A stretch of DNA of 64,000 nt from Rotaria sp. Silwood1. Lineage: Eukaryota; Rotifera; Eurotatoria; Philodinida; Philodinidae. Location of the stretch: positions 124,001 through 188,000 of the forward strand of contig CAJNOP010000206.1 in assembly GCA_905250075.1 (NCBI GenBank), given 5' to 3'. Shown here piece by piece: positions 24,801 through 37,980 of this stretch (the stretch's first letter is position 1; every line of letters begins with the position of its first letter). The position numbers were made by a program, and so were the translations under genes. The notes beneath the pieces are model-generated. The model did no database searches. It saw only the letters and a list, made by a program, of their open reading frames with translations, and was not told the origin of the DNA.

Positions 24801-27800
24801 TCACAATCGAAAAATGATGTCACAGAATTACGTGAACAATTTCATAAAGAAAAATTAGCCAAAGATGTTTTAACACAAGAGAAACACGTTCTAAGTAATT
24901 TGATTATTTTTCTTTTTCGAAATGAAAAGAGACTATGAAAATTTTGTTTTGTTTTTTTTTTTGTTAGCCGATGCACTTTCACGTTCAGAAGCTTATCGAG
25001 CTGAAGTTGAGCTTGATCTTAGTAAAGAACGTAGTGAAAGTGCAGCCTTAAGAGATCTTCTTTGTAAAGTTCAAGCACTTAATGAAGGACTTGCTCAAGA
25101 TAAAATTGAATTAAATAAAATAATTCTTTTGGTATGTAAAATTTCATTTGAATATGTTTATATTAAAAGTTTGTATTTAGGTTGAACAAGAAAAGAATTC
25201 CATTCATCATGAAAAATCTGACGTTGAATTAGATAAATCAACACTTCGTCAGGTATTTTATTTTATTGACCTAATTATACGAAAGTAAAAAATATGTTTT
25301 ATGTTTATAGGAACTCGTTAAAGTCGAGCAAGAAAAAATTGATGTTGAGAATGAACGAGATAGTAAGTGAAAACTTGAAAAGACACAATTTTCATCGTAA
25401 TAAATTACTAAGTTGAATACGATGGATTAAGAAAAATTTGGGATTGAGGACAATATTTTTTGCTATGACTGGCTCGTATATCTTTATTGAAAATAATAAC
25501 TACAAGATTGATACTTATTCTAAATAACATAACCTATAGTACAATAGTCCTTCTGTGATAACATTGAACAATTATCATCACCTTGTTTCAAATAGTAGTT
25601 GTATAGAATACTATTTTGTATACCAATTGAAACCTATGAAATTCGAAACGCGAAAACAGTTTTTAATCACTCCGTTTGTTGTAGAAAGCATACTATAGCG
25701 GCTATTTCAGATTGCCATTGAAATTAGCTATTTAGTGGTATGAGATTTCGCTTATTGTAATATCTTATTTTGTATAGAAATCAGTGCTTTACAATAACAT
25801 TGAACTGAAATTGTTCCCAGGTAAAAATTACGGATTAGACCAAAACTCTGTTTTGCATTCTACAGACATAACTCTAGACTTTTTCACAAGATTTACTAAT
25901 AGTTGTTCAATCTTCATATATTCGAAAATAGAGGAAAAGTGTGTGAATATTTTGAGCCAAGACCTTCGCATTATAGATTATTTGTCAACATATACATATT
26001 GAAAGTGAAAAATGATATCGGTGATAGGTTGCTTATTATTGGTCATTATGGTGAACACCTGATCTATAGGCAGATTTCAGTGAGACTAGGAAAACCGTAA
26101 TAGGATTTAACTTCATGAGCCTTCGGTGCAGAGTTTTTATCTAAAGTTTAATTAGACGAATCCTTTGAGGCTTTTGCTAGTCTCACCCAGACTTACTTCC
26201 TAAGCTAAATATGAAATCAATGCGTATTTACAAGATACTGTATGCAAGCCTCGGTTCCATCAGGCATGAAAGAATTATTCATCGGTTCGATCGTATGCTG
26301 ATTATGTTGGTGTGAATAAGGAGCTCAAGCAATTGAGTATTAGAAATCTATATGAGGCTGACTTTCTATCTAGAATTGCAGCTAGGATTAATTGTAGGGA
26401 AGATGTCGAGCTATTGAATGTATCGCCAGACAGAAACCCATATCGCAAGCTAGGAGGTCTTCATTCTCTTGATTTTTATTACACAAATAAGAGAAATAAT
26501 TGTCGGTCAATTTTTTATAATTACTCAATAAGATAGTAGATGAAATATTTCTTTTCTTTTAGCACTCCTTCATCGTCTTCAATTAACTGAAGTTAGTCGT
26601 CAACAAATTGAACATGAATTGAATATTGTTAATAAAGACAAAGCTGAAATTATTGAACAATTTCAACAGGTAAAAATTAAATTTTAAGAATAAAAAAAAA
26701 ACGGGAACTATTAAAAAAGACAAATTTTATATACTTTTTATTTAGATGACTCGATTAAAAAATACTTTAGCTGAAGATTTAATTGCAGCTAAAAAAGATG
26801 TTGAACGACTTAGTGAACATAACTTACGTTTAAATAAAGAAAAAGAAGAATTAACTAAAGAACGTGGTAATCTTGTTGTCGACCTTACCGGTACTGAACG
26901 AGACAATCAAACATTAAATTCAGTAAATAATCATGAAAAATTCTTCTATTTAATAAAAGACAAACCTTCTCTCTCTTTTCTTTTCTAGACAATTAGCGCA
27001 TTACGTGCTGAGTATGTTGAAGTTATTTCTTTTTTTTTTTTTGTTCCAAATAAAACATCATTTTTTTTTAGCAAAGAAGCTCTTGAGACAGGTCTCTATG
27101 ACGCTCAGAGTACGATCGGTCAACTTGAAGTTAAACGGCAACAACTAGAAGGTGAAAATCAAGAATTACTCTTACGTAAAGAACAACTTCAAGGTGAAAT
27201 ACAACGACTTCATGCTGAATTACATGCTGAAATCGAAAAATCTGCTCGTACACGAGATCATTTACAACAACGTTTAGCACAATTAGAAAAAGAGAAAGAA
27301 ACAACTATTCGTCAACATCATGAAGCTCATGAAGATGATATTGAACGTATGACGCGTGAACGTGAAAAACTTCGTCATGAATTAGAAACAGCACGTGAAG
27401 AAACTATTCGATTATTGACAAAAGAAAAAGACGATACAACACATCGATATGAAAGAGAAAAAGAAGATTTACATTATGAATTAGCTAATGCTATTACAGA
27501 ACGTGATCAAGCATTAATTGAAGCTGAAAATGAAAAACAAAAAGTAAGATATAATATTTTAATTATATGAACGAATGTTCCTAAAAATTGTTCTAAAACA
27601 ATAAACATGATATTATCTTTCTGATTGAATAGAATCGACCTTAGAAAAAAAATATCGTATCGATAAAATCAATTTTGGTCATACTCTGCACATAAATAAG
27701 CATAACCGGTAGAGCAGAGGTTTTTTGCAATATAATCTCAAGTAATAAAATTATTGAACATCAAAAACTTAGTTTTTTTTTTGTTTCATAATAAATCTTC

Positions 27801-30800
27801 AACAAGGAAAATTATTAATTTATCTTTTAGTGTTTCTTCCAATTGCTAAAAACCACAATCAGTTTTTGTTCGAGACTAGTAAATGAATTTTTTAAAGGCC
27901 TAAAAATTAAATTAAACAGTGAAATAATAGGCGTTTGCTAATTTCGATAAGCTTCTTTTCGAAAGTACCAAAACGATATTCAAATAGGTACTTTGCACAA
28001 AAGCTCCTTTTTACACAAAATTCCAATAGTACATTCTGTAAGATACCTTCTGCTTGATAAGCTGTCATATTAATAAAACTGTCAAAATTTAGTTTCTAGT
28101 TGTAATTATAAATATACAAAAGTGTGCGGTAAAATTTTCTGTAAGTCTTTCAAAAGACTATCTCATTGGTTTCAAGAAATTTTCTAAGTCTAAATTCGTA
28201 GGAAGCGCAAAATTCTGATCGTAACCCATAGCTTTGGACTCTTTAGAATCAATACAAACCCAACACTTTTAGGTTCTTATTAGGACACTATGTACTTAAA
28301 ACAATATATAAAGTATTCCCTAAGATTCATTCTACGCTTCTCTTACATATACTATTATCAAATGACCTTCAGCTTATACATATTAAATAATTTTTTTTTG
28401 TTTAGCTTCTTTCTATTGCTCAATCTGAACATAATGCGTTAGCAGAAAAATTATCGTTAACAAAAGATGATTTATTACGTTTACAAATTGAATATGATAA
28501 ATGTCGTCGTGATGCAGCATTACATCGTGAACAAGAACGTCAAGTGATAGTATCATTACAAGATGAATTAAAAAAATTTCAAGTCAAATATGAAGATTCA
28601 ACTATTGCTAGTGATCGTGATGTTAAATCATTACATGATGATCTTGAACAATTACGACAAAAATCTCAATTACAAAATCATGAAAATTCTGAATTAAAAA
28701 CACAATTAAAATTAACTGAAGATAATCGTGATCAATTAAAACGTGATTTAATTGATGCTAATCGACGTATTAGAGAATTTGAAGAAAATGTTAATATACA
28801 ACGAAAAGAAATACAAGATTTAAAACGTTATTTACAAGATGAACAACGTGATAAAGATTTATCATTACGTTCAAGTGATGATTTACGTACAAAATTAAAG
28901 ACTGTTGAAAATGAAAAAATTGATTTAAAACAATATTTGGAAGAAGCTAAACAACGAATTGTTGGTAAATGATAGAAAGAATTTTTTTTTTTTTATATAA
29001 CTTTTGTTACATATATAGGTAAACAACATATTCTTTTATTGATAAAAGAACAAACCTTTCGTTTGTATCTATAATTAAAAATGAAGTTAATAATTACTTC
29101 ATATGAATAGAATATAAGCTTTTCTTATATTTACAGATCGAGATTTTTGCGAACTATCTCAAGCATTTATTTTAAGGATCTCCGACTCATAAAAATTCAC
29201 GCACGATAAGATGGGAATCCTACCACCCTCTAGAAGCTTTTTATAATGTATGATCATTCACTTGTGTATTTGAGATCAATGCATATGTAAGAATTTAGAC
29301 AAACGGTTTTTTTCGATGCATAAAAATCCTTGATATTGAATATTGTCGCTCGATGCACCTTTCTAAAACGCTTCGACACGTAGTAAAATTTCTTTCTCTA
29401 CTGATATATATATATATACATGACTCAAAATGTAATAGAGACAGCACTGTTACCATGAGCTCTTGATACTGAAAACGTTTTTTTCTTGCAACAAAAAAAG
29501 AATACATTTCTGAAATTTTTTCAAAATCTGTGCCATTATTTCCTCTATAGAATCTATTTATACACAAAGTTTCGAAAATTATCCGAATATGAAATGTTTT
29601 ACATATGTTTCGTTGAAATACTAAAGCTCGTCGAGTCGAAAATTGTTGGACTTCGCCCTTGATTTGAACGATTTCGAATGCACACGCGAATCAGTCATAT
29701 CGACTTCCTACCATTGATTAAAATTATACCCAGCACATCACTTGATACAGAACAGCATAACTTTTCATGCTGTATATATGTCAAAAAGCTTCTAAGGGTT
29801 GGCAAATTTCATTCCTTATCATGCGAGGTCCCTTGAAATTCATAGCTGCGTGTAGCTCAACTTTACTGGTCTGTATTCATGGAATTGGATCTATAGGTGT
29901 CTTATACTATAACTGAAAACTAGCTTAGGAAAGATTAGCAAAGCAACTCAAGGGAAAATTAGAAAGCTTCATTGTTTCATTTGCTTCGTTCTCTGATGAA
30001 TTCACTTGGTTCAAAATATCCATGTACCGGGTCATTTGTCTACAGTGTACCTTTTTTTCAGTACTCTTCTGAGGATCGTACCTAATACATAAGTACTTAT
30101 CAGGTATCTGTTTACTTTCTATAATATTATAAGAAAAATTTTTCAACAAGCTAGTCGACTAAACATTTAGAAGCATTATGTAATTATTAGCTGAAAAACT
30201 CATATAGTAGCCAAAGACTTTTGTGACAGTCTAGTAGCAGAATAAGTTGAGTTCAGTACATTTACTTGGGCTACGATTATTACTCTACATGCTATTATAT
30301 TAATCTATTAAAAAATTGAATTCTTTCTAGTTCTTGAAGAACAAAAATGTCAATGTCAAAAAGATATCAATGATTTGCGACATAATTTACGTGATGTTGA
30401 ACGTTCTCGATTAGAAGCTCGACGTGAATTACAAGAATTACGTCGTCATGTTAAAATGCTTGATGGTGAAACAAAAAAGAAATCTAAAGAATTAGAAGAA
30501 TTAGCTGATCGTGTACGACAAGATGAACAACGTGAAGATGAAATGCGTCGTGAAGTATTTGGACAAAAACAACGATTTGTTGAAGCTGAAGCATCACGAG
30601 AAGTTTTACGTAAAGAATTAGCTAATATACAACGACATTATGTTGAATTAGAAGATGAACAACGAATGAAAGATCGTGATTATAAATTAGCTGTTGAAGA
30701 AGCTCGACGTCTCGGTAAAATCAATAAATAAAAAATAAATCAAATATATTTCAAAATTACTTTGTTATTTTCTTTCTAGAACGTAAAGCAATTGATGAAC

Positions 30801-33800
30801 GACGAAACGTTGAATTAGCACTCGATGGTGCTAATCAAATGATTTCTGAATTACGTATTGCATTATCAGGTGCTGAAGGACGAGCAAGTGCACTTGACAC
30901 ACAATTAGCACGGTAATAAAAGTTTTCAACTAATTACTTCCCATAAAAAAAACAAAGAAATCTTTTCTATTTTTTAAGTGTCGAAGGAGCTAAACGTGAT
31001 GCTGAATATAAATTAGGTAGTATTGTATCAAGTTTACGTCGTACAATTGGTTATGGACCACGTAGTGGTAGTGGTACACGACTTCGAAGTCGTTCACCAA
31101 GCCCAAATGTTCGTCGTCGACCAATATCACCAACAAAAGGTTTTGATAGTAATGAAAATCGTGCATCACCTATTTTACGTCGAACATCACGAAGTCCACA
31201 TCATCGTTCATATTCACCCGGTTTAGATGATGAACAATCCCCAGGTTCAACTTTTGTTGATGTTGCTGATATTGATCCAGAACAAATTCGTACAGCATTA
31301 AGAGAATTTGTTCAAAATTTTATAACAACAGAACGTGAACGAGATGATTGTATTGGTAAGATATTTAAATAGAAAAGAAACATCAATTGATGTATTTATT
31401 TGTTTTTTTTTTAAAGTTGAAGTTACACAACTTCGACGAACAACCAAAGACCTTGAAGAAAATCTTCAAAGAACTGAACAACGACTCAGTCAATTACAAA
31501 AAACACTCTTATCAACTGAAGAAGGTATGATACATTACTTCCATTGAATTAATATAGGTTGTTTTGTCGTTTCTTAGATAAGAAAGGTGTTGATACTTGT
31601 TTACAAGGTGCCCAAAGTGCCTTAGTCTTACAAGAAGAAACAATACGACGAAGTGAACGTGAACGTAAAACAATGTTAGATCAAATAAGTGGACTTGAAC
31701 GACAATTATTAGCTATGGAAAATGAAAAGAAACAAATTTTTGTATAATTTTCTTTTTCGTGAAAAAAATTATTTAAAACTATCCGTTTTTATTTTTTTTA
31801 TAATAGGAAAAAATGGGTGTATCCAAATCAACTGAATCACGTTTATCTGATGATAAACGTTTATTAAAGCGAGCTTTAGATGAAAGTGAAGCTCGTGCAA
31901 CTGAACTTGAAATGAATAAACGAGCATTAGAAGGTGAAATTCAACGTTTAAATATGATATTAACTGATAAAGACACAGAAATTCAAGTTCATCAAGAACG
32001 ATGTGAAACATTAATTAGACAAATTCAGGTAAAATTTAAAAATAAAATGAAATTCTCTCTTGTTTTTGTTGAAATAAAATTTTCTTTCACTTTTTGAAAA
32101 AAAAAGGAACGTGAAGATAAATGTCAATCATTACAATTAAGTGTTGATCGTCTTTCATTAACATTAGCTAAAGCTGAAGAAGGTGAATCAAGTTTAAAAA
32201 CACGTGTACAATCACTTAATCAAACAATATCACAATCAAATTATCAAACAGCTGATTTACAACAAAAACTTGGTACTATACAAAATGCCTTACAAAGTAG
32301 TGAATCTGAACGACGTGTTGCACAAGAAAAACTTGAACAAGCACGGTAAAAATGAATATATATATATATACATTTAAAAAGGAAACAATATTTTATTTTA
32401 TTTAGTTCACAAATAAGTGAACTTAAAAAACAAAATCATGAGTTACTTGAACGTGTACATCATCTTCAAAATGAAGTTACCGATTCTGATATGAGACGAC
32501 ATGAATTAGAAAATCAATTACGTAATGCGAATACTGTAAGTTTAAAATAGAAGAAGATAAAGTTATATGTAATTAATGTATTTTATTTGTTTACTTTAAG
32601 CTTCTTGTTCAACGTCAAGAAAGTGAACAAGAAGCAATTCAAAAAATTTCTCTTCTAACTGCTGATAAACAAGCTTTACAAGAAAAAAATAGTCTCTTAC
32701 AACGACAATTAGGCAATCTTGATATTGAAAAACGTGATGCTGAACGATCAAAACTACGTTTAGAAAAAGATAAATGTGTTTTAAAGAAAACATTAGATAA
32801 GGTCTGTTATTTATTTTAGTATAACAAACAAAATGTTGTTTCTTTTTTTTCTTCTAAACAAAAATATAGGTTGAACGTGATCGCCTTATTACTGAAGATA
32901 TTATACGTTCATGGGATCGTGCTGAAATTGATCGACAATTTCGTCGAGTTGAAGAAGAAAATCTAGCTTTACAACGACAAGTTGATAATTTACAGGCTAT
33001 TCTTAATGAATCAGAACATCAACATGCACAACGGTAGGTTTATTAGTTATGTACTGAAACTTATACAGCGATTAGAGTCGAGAACAAAACCTAATACGAT
33101 GACTTAAACAAAAGTCAAAGAGTAAGCAAACTTTGGCCAATAAGCATCTCGTACTTCTGCCAATAATGGATGAAAAACAGAAATTTCTATATGAGAAGCT
33201 AAGAATAGAAAATAGATTATCATACAAATCATCTTGTGTTATGGTATATTATTAACATTTTTAGTTTAATTGATTTTAATACGCGTAATCGACGTGAAAC
33301 CGAAGCTGAAACAGCACGTATTCGATCATCACAAACAGCCGCTGAACGTACTTTAGAAGCACGAGAAAAAGCACATCGTGCTCGTGTCAAAGGCCTTGAA
33401 GAACAGGTAATTTTCTTTTTTCTTTTTGATTTCATCTCGAACTAAATATTATTTTTATATAAATAGATAACAACACTTAAAGAACAACTCCATCAAGAAA
33501 TGCGTGGACGTAAATCATTTCTTCATCGTTCATTAACAAATAGTGACGAAACAAATGTTATTCGTCGTGAAGTAACCGATTCAATATCAGCTATTTCTCA
33601 TGATCCATACAGTCTTGATCCTGTTCTTTTGGATCATGAAACAAAACGATTAACTGATTTACATGAACCACCTATACGTTATCGTTCACCTACTCGACGT
33701 ACTATATCACCAACCATTGCCTTACGTTCAATGCGAGCTGCAGCTGCTGTAGCCGCATCATCATCACCATTGCAACTCGGTTCTCAATCACCGAGTACGC

Positions 33801-33829
33801 GTGTACGTTCATCACGACCCCGCTATTAA
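15898..33829 (+). CDS. CROCC: Rootletin (ciliary rootlet coiled-coil protein)
   Basis: Structural protein of the striated ciliary rootlet and of centrosome cohesion. The exons give about 2,131 residues, mostly coiled coil (human about 2,017). Exons: 15898-15930, 16028-16336, 16549-16752, 16827-16910, 16971-17086, 17760-17925, 17981-18193, 18248-18336, 18400-18496, 20437-20648, 22243-22378, 22432-22668, 24615-24894, 24968-25131, 25181-25252, 25311-25362, 26563-26669, 26746-26922, 26989-27011, 27072-27543, 28406-28964, 30332 or 30364-30714, 30780-30912, 30979-31355, 31417-31524, 31578-31741, 31807-32028, 32107-32345, 32406-32535, 32601-32801, 32870-33033, 33265-33406, 33467-33829. Diagnostic matches include LWRDIVSFRKQF, VERSRLEARRELQELRR, QEETIRRSERERKTMLDQ and TLEAREKAHRARVKGLEEQ, in human order. 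Ser-Pro-Arg linkers interrupt the coil in exons 10-11 and 24, as in the family. The start of the exon near 30.33 kb is uncertain (see findings). Confidence 0.95.
18341..18360. repeat. TA microsatellite in rootletin intron
   Basis: A run of about ten TA dinucleotides immediately after the splice donor at 18337, inside a 63-bp intron. Confidence 0.7.
18497..20436. other. Large rootletin intron 9
   Basis: About 1.9 kb with no convincing gene. It holds a polypyrimidine CTT/TTC microsatellite (about 20031-20052). The open frames around 19159-19386 and 19493-19699 are low-complexity and not conserved-looking. Confidence 0.5.
20649..22242. other. Large rootletin intron 10
   Basis: About 1.6 kb of AT-rich sequence with long A runs. 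I see no gene, RNA or clear repeat. Confidence 0.5.
23310..23800 (-). pseudogene. Coding-like fragment inside rootletin intron 12, product unknown
   Basis: On the strand opposite to rootletin, about 118 codons (23669-23313) are open and look coding (mixed composition, IPEKLIFQCLPETLHREKS, SEQLIVKVLDHLVLYI). A second coding-looking piece lies just upstream (about 23800-23660, includes GFSYVLRGSVHILSRDI) in another frame, so the unit is broken or interrupted by an unrecognised intron. I do not recognise the family. A transposon- or host-gene-derived insertion into the 1.9-kb intron 22669-24614 is the simplest view. Confidence 0.35.
25363..26562. other. Large rootletin intron 16 with a small hairpin
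   Basis: About 1.2 kb. Around 26075-26200, CAGTGAGACTAGGAAAACC is followed by the near reverse complement ending CTAGTCTCACCCA, giving a short foldback that shares the GTGAGACT and AAAACC words with the repeat family at 7690 and 53809. No gene seen. Confidence 0.45.
27544..28405. other. Rootletin intron 20
   Basis: 862 bp without a recognisable gene or repeat. Confidence 0.5.
28965..30331. other. Large rootletin intron 21
   Basis: About 1.37 kb. A minus-strand frame at 29925-30149 looks faintly coding but has no recognisable motif. No other feature seen. Confidence 0.4.
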
Positions 33830-33955
33830 AATTTGATTATCTGTAGGCATTAGAGAAACATATATATATACATATATAGATAATCGGTTTCTTTCAGAAC
33901 AGTGTGATCTATAGTTGTGAAATATAAAAAAGTAGTCGTCTTTATGCCTTAAAAA

Positions 33956-33961
33956 AATAAA
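33956..33961 (+). terminator. Rootletin poly(A) signal candidate
   Basis: AATAAA 127 nt after the rootletin stop. A second candidate lies at 34380-34385. Confidence 0.45.
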
Positions 33962-36336
33962 GGGTGTCATCATTAGATAACAGTGAATCTTCTTCTGATT
34001 ACCTTAGAATAGAACATATTTTTGAAACAACATGAAAAGAAAAATCTTGAAAAATTAATCTTTCTTTTTGTTGCTTTTACATTTGCTTTTTTTTCCTTTG
34101 TTCATTTTTAATCTCACTATGTCATCTAGTATCATTGTAGTTTTTTATTTCTTATTATTTAGATTAATTTTTTTACGTGGCCTTCTGATTGTGTCAAATA
34201 TATTTTCTCTCTCTTTCTTTCACCTGGCTATAATTTGTTGTCTATGTTGGTCATATTTATGTAATTCAGAAATTTTCTATCATCATTTCTTTTCTCTTTT
34301 AAAACACACCAATTTATGATTATATTTAGTTAATTATATTTCTCTTTTTTTTTATATGAATTGCATTTTTTCCTTTTCAAATAAACAAGGTGTATTCTTC
34401 AAAAAAAAACAAAAAATTAAAGAATAAAAGCTATTCGAATAAATTGTCGAGGATGTTCGTCTAACGAACAAACTTGCTTCTTACAAAAAGACATCTCCTA
34501 TTGGAATGCCGATATCGAAAATCAAATTGCATTCCTAGTATGTCCATCGGGGTGATTCTCGGCGCGAAAGCTTTGGGCCCGATGGGCTCTACATCCTAGA
34601 CATATATCTTCCTCACTTTTGTAAAAAAGAAATCTTTCACACTTGAGTTTTTTTGGCTATTATCAAACGAATGAATGTTCCAGAAGTATAACTGTTGATT
34701 CGGAAAACTGAATTTTATATAATCATTATTAAAGTGCAAAATATGAATCAATGTAGAGAGTCAATTTTTTTCATCATGCTTTTGCCAGATTTTAAACATG
34801 TTACTTTTTCTACTATAATGTCATGCAACCTCTTTTATCAAACTATATCTACCGAGTTCTAAGATGTCAAATAAATTCATTTGAAACTATATTTGGATAG
34901 GAATTAAAATCCGTGCGACATTGGGTTGTCAAATAAAAACAAAATAAAGATTTGTTTGATTTATCACAAAATTCATGAATCATGTACCAATTAGAAGAAA
35001 ATATAATCAAGATTTCCTAACATTGTCAGAGGTAAGATGAACGTTAGATCAAATGGTATGTCCGACATTCTAAAAAAAGAAAGTCACAAATATACATTTA
35101 AGCATTGTTAGACGTCGATTACGGGCAAGGTCGATAGTGCAAAACTAGACATAACCAAAATTCTTCGGATAGTAAAATATCCTTTCAAGTTGCAGGTGTA
35201 AGATTGCATTTAAAACAAAACAACTTTCCATTCAATGCATTAATTTCAAAAACTACTTGACAGAGAATTTTATTGAAGTATATATGACAAGAGCTTTATG
35301 ATTACTCCTCATCGGACATTTCTAAAGGGCGAATTGGTTGGTCTCAACAAGAGGACAATCATTTTCAACACTAATCCTATTTAATGATCGATTGGTAGAT
35401 CAACGCTCAAATCCAAATTCTGTCCTGGTTCCTCTTCATCATCAGATCAAAATATAATCGAAAACACTTGGTGGATGATGATGAATAATTTCAAACAACT
35501 CAAGCATTATATTAAGGAATAAGAAGAGCAAAGAAAACTCTAATTTGGCTTGCTAGTTAAATTGGTCGATATAATTGAAAGAAAATACACTATTTGATTT
35601 AAGCGACTGGTGATCATGAATTATATCAAAATAAATTAAAACTGTTACGCATTGGCTCAATCTTAAAATTAAAAGAAACATGAAAAACACCAAAACAAAA
35701 CTATCGGAAAGAGTTTTCTCCGGTGATGAGCACTAATCAGAGAATAGTTTCAATTGCCATAATCACCTTCACTACAGAGTTATAATCATTTTACTGAAAA
35801 CTTAAGCTATGAAACGGTATGTACTAACAAAGCAAATAATGATATTACAATCTGAAATAGTCACAAGTAAACCTGTCTGTGAACAACGTTGTAGTTATAA
35901 ATACGATCATTTGATTTGTTGGTACTTACTACGCGTAGTTTAAAATTCCAGTAGGATGACTGTAACGCTTGAGTGAAGGTCTAAGGATACTTGTACTTTG
36001 TTGAGCTTTTTTAAACACTGAGATACAAAAATAATTGTCAAAATTTCCAGACCTGGTACTACGCTCAGATAATGTTATGGGGAGTCATCCTTTTTACTTA
36101 AAACAGTATGTTCTAAACTTTCTTCCATTAAAATTAAAATATCTCAAACTATCTATCAACTACCATATATTCTAATCGAAAATAACTCATTAGAAGAAAT
36201 TGAGAAAAAATTGAAAACGAGTACAAAAAAAGAAATCGACAGATAGTTAGCGTTGTTCGTTGTTTTTATTACGTTAACTTTCAGTCCGAATACCTACAAA
36301 ATCGTACTATAGTATATAACAAAATCTCGAGAAGAA
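33962..36336. other. Gene-poor stretch after rootletin
   Basis: A locally more GC-rich patch (about 34470-34610, includes TCGGGGTGATTCTCGGCGCG) stands out from the AT-rich surroundings but does not give a clear product. A minus-strand acidic snippet near 35460-35390 looks weakly coding. Nothing else recognised. Confidence 0.35.
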
Positions 36337-36393
36337 TGTGGGAGTGAGTGTGGATGCTCCATTCATGGACACCACACCTATACCCACACCCTA
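36337..36393. repeat. TG-rich inverted hairpin B
   Basis: TGTGGGAGTGAGTGTGGATG is followed after a short loop by CCACACCTATACCCACACCC, an imperfect reverse complement. Same type as the hairpins at 1921 and 37007. Confidence 0.55.
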
Positions 36394-36429
36394 ATAATTG
36401 TAAAAGATTATTATATCAGATATGTTGAA

Positions 36430-36920
36430 GGAGAATCAGAGAGAGAAATATTATCATTCTTTCCTTCGTTTCTTTCGTTGTTGATTTAGACTACGTGAAA
36501 ATTATATCATTTATTTCTCCGACGATATTTGTCAAATAGAAGATATGAGCCGATTAGATTCTTTAGATTATTTTCAAAAAACTGAACCATGTCGCACTAT
36601 TCTATTCTTTATTTGGCATTAATAAACGATTAAATAAAATTTTGCATGATCCAAATTTTACAAGTCATTTTGATCTGCTGACATTTTTTTTTGGTTGAAT
36701 GATTCTATGTATCGATTACCTTCTCCAATACTTGATAGATTTTGTTTACAAATTTTACCTGAAATTCATCATAATATCGAATGGTTTAATGTTGAATTAT
36801 CATCAATGACACGTATTCTTCTTTCTATACAAATCATCCTAATTTATATGGACTTAGTTTATATAATCTTGAAAACAGAATGGCAAAACATCTCGTTTCT
36901 GGTAAGATATTTTACATGAT
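36430..36920 (+). pseudogene. F-box/LRR-like host gene remnant
   Basis: Two overlapping frames read FFGINKRLNKILHDPNF (about 36608-36690) and FCLQILPEIHHNIEWF (about 36731-36790), then a third frame continues toward a GTAAGA donor near 36902. The first matches the end of an F-box-like segment and the second the leucine-rich follow-on in a large family of uncharacterised proteins that I associate with rotifer genomes. At least two frame changes and an early stop near 36627 make it non-functional. It lies between two TG-rich hairpins. Family assignment is from memory of the pattern only. Confidence 0.5.
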
Positions 36921-37006
36921 TATCGTTCATTCTAGAACAAATAAGACGTATATTAAAATCAGCAACACTGTACATCGTTGTATACTCTAATTTAGTCATA
37001 AATCAT

Positions 37007-37092
37007 GGGGTGTGGGTGTGTGGAGGAGTAACTATGAGGCTTCAATTCCACCGCACTCACATCCATATCCATACCCCACCCCACACCCACAC
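37007..37092. repeat. TG-rich inverted hairpin C
   Basis: GGGGTGTGGGTGTGTGG at the left and CCCCACCCCACACCCACAC at the right are near reverse complements around a loop of about 45 nt. It is the longest of three such hairpins and contains TGTGGG on both strands. Confidence 0.6.
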
Positions 37093-37155
37093 TTTGAATT
37101 GCTCAGATGTCAGTAATTTATTTTGAAGAATGAAGTAAAATTGAATTTTGCAGTT

Positions 37156-37980
37156 TTAGAATTTTCGATTATGTTTGCAAATGAAAGGATACGGTTTTAA
37201 ATTGTTATTTCGATAGGTACTATTATTGAGGAGATTGATTTTGTTCATATGAATTATAAGAAGATGATAATGCCGTAAGTTCTCCATCATTTTTAACTTG
37301 TTCGAAAAAAAAACTGGTGCAAATTTTTTTGTAACTTCTTTGGGTTTCAGTATATAAAGATGGATGAAGCCCATTATTAGGTAATGGATTTTTATAGATC
37401 TATTTATGTCTAGAGTATTTTGTTGTGTTAACTGGATCATTTTCACCTTAGTATTCAGTATCAAATTGATGAACTGTTTGTGAATATTGTATTCATTTTT
37501 GACATGCTAAACCACGTTGTAAATTCGATGTAAATGATTTTTTTATTTGATTAATCAATATACACCAGAATGTGAATTGTGCTTCCTCTTTAAGACATAA
37601 ATCACACTTAGTTGATCTAAATCACATAAATTCATGAGTGTAACATGTTGTTTAATTTCATCAAGTCATGTAATAATATTATTTTGTCTACCGTAAAATT
37701 TAATTGGGTCCTTAATGAACCTATCAATTGATGCTTTAGATATTGTTGATGGTAAGACAGAATTCGATAAATGAGTATTACTGTAATCAATTGATGTTGC
37801 TTTATTGCNNNNNNNNNNNNNNNNNNNNNNNNNNNNNNNNNNNNNNNNNNNNNNNNNNNNNNNNNNNNNNNNNNNNNNNNNNNNNNNNNNNNNNNNNNNN
37901 NNNNNNNNGAGTGAATAAAATAGTTGATCGGGCTCATAGTGAAAATTATTCATATCTCTCGCGTATTTTGACATATAGTA
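37156..37980 (-). mobile_element. Fossil gag-like fragment of an LTR-type element
   Basis: Minus-strand pieces resemble the capsid-proximal part of Gag from LTR retrotransposons. The fragment is broken, with several breaks, and is interrupted by the assembly gap. No LTRs, protease or polymerase were recognised nearby, so it is an old, partial copy. Age cannot be estimated without LTRs. Confidence 0.35.
37809..37908. other. Assembly gap of 100 N
   Basis: Exactly 100 N. This round number is the usual scaffolding placeholder, so the true distance between the flanks is unknown. Confidence 0.98.
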
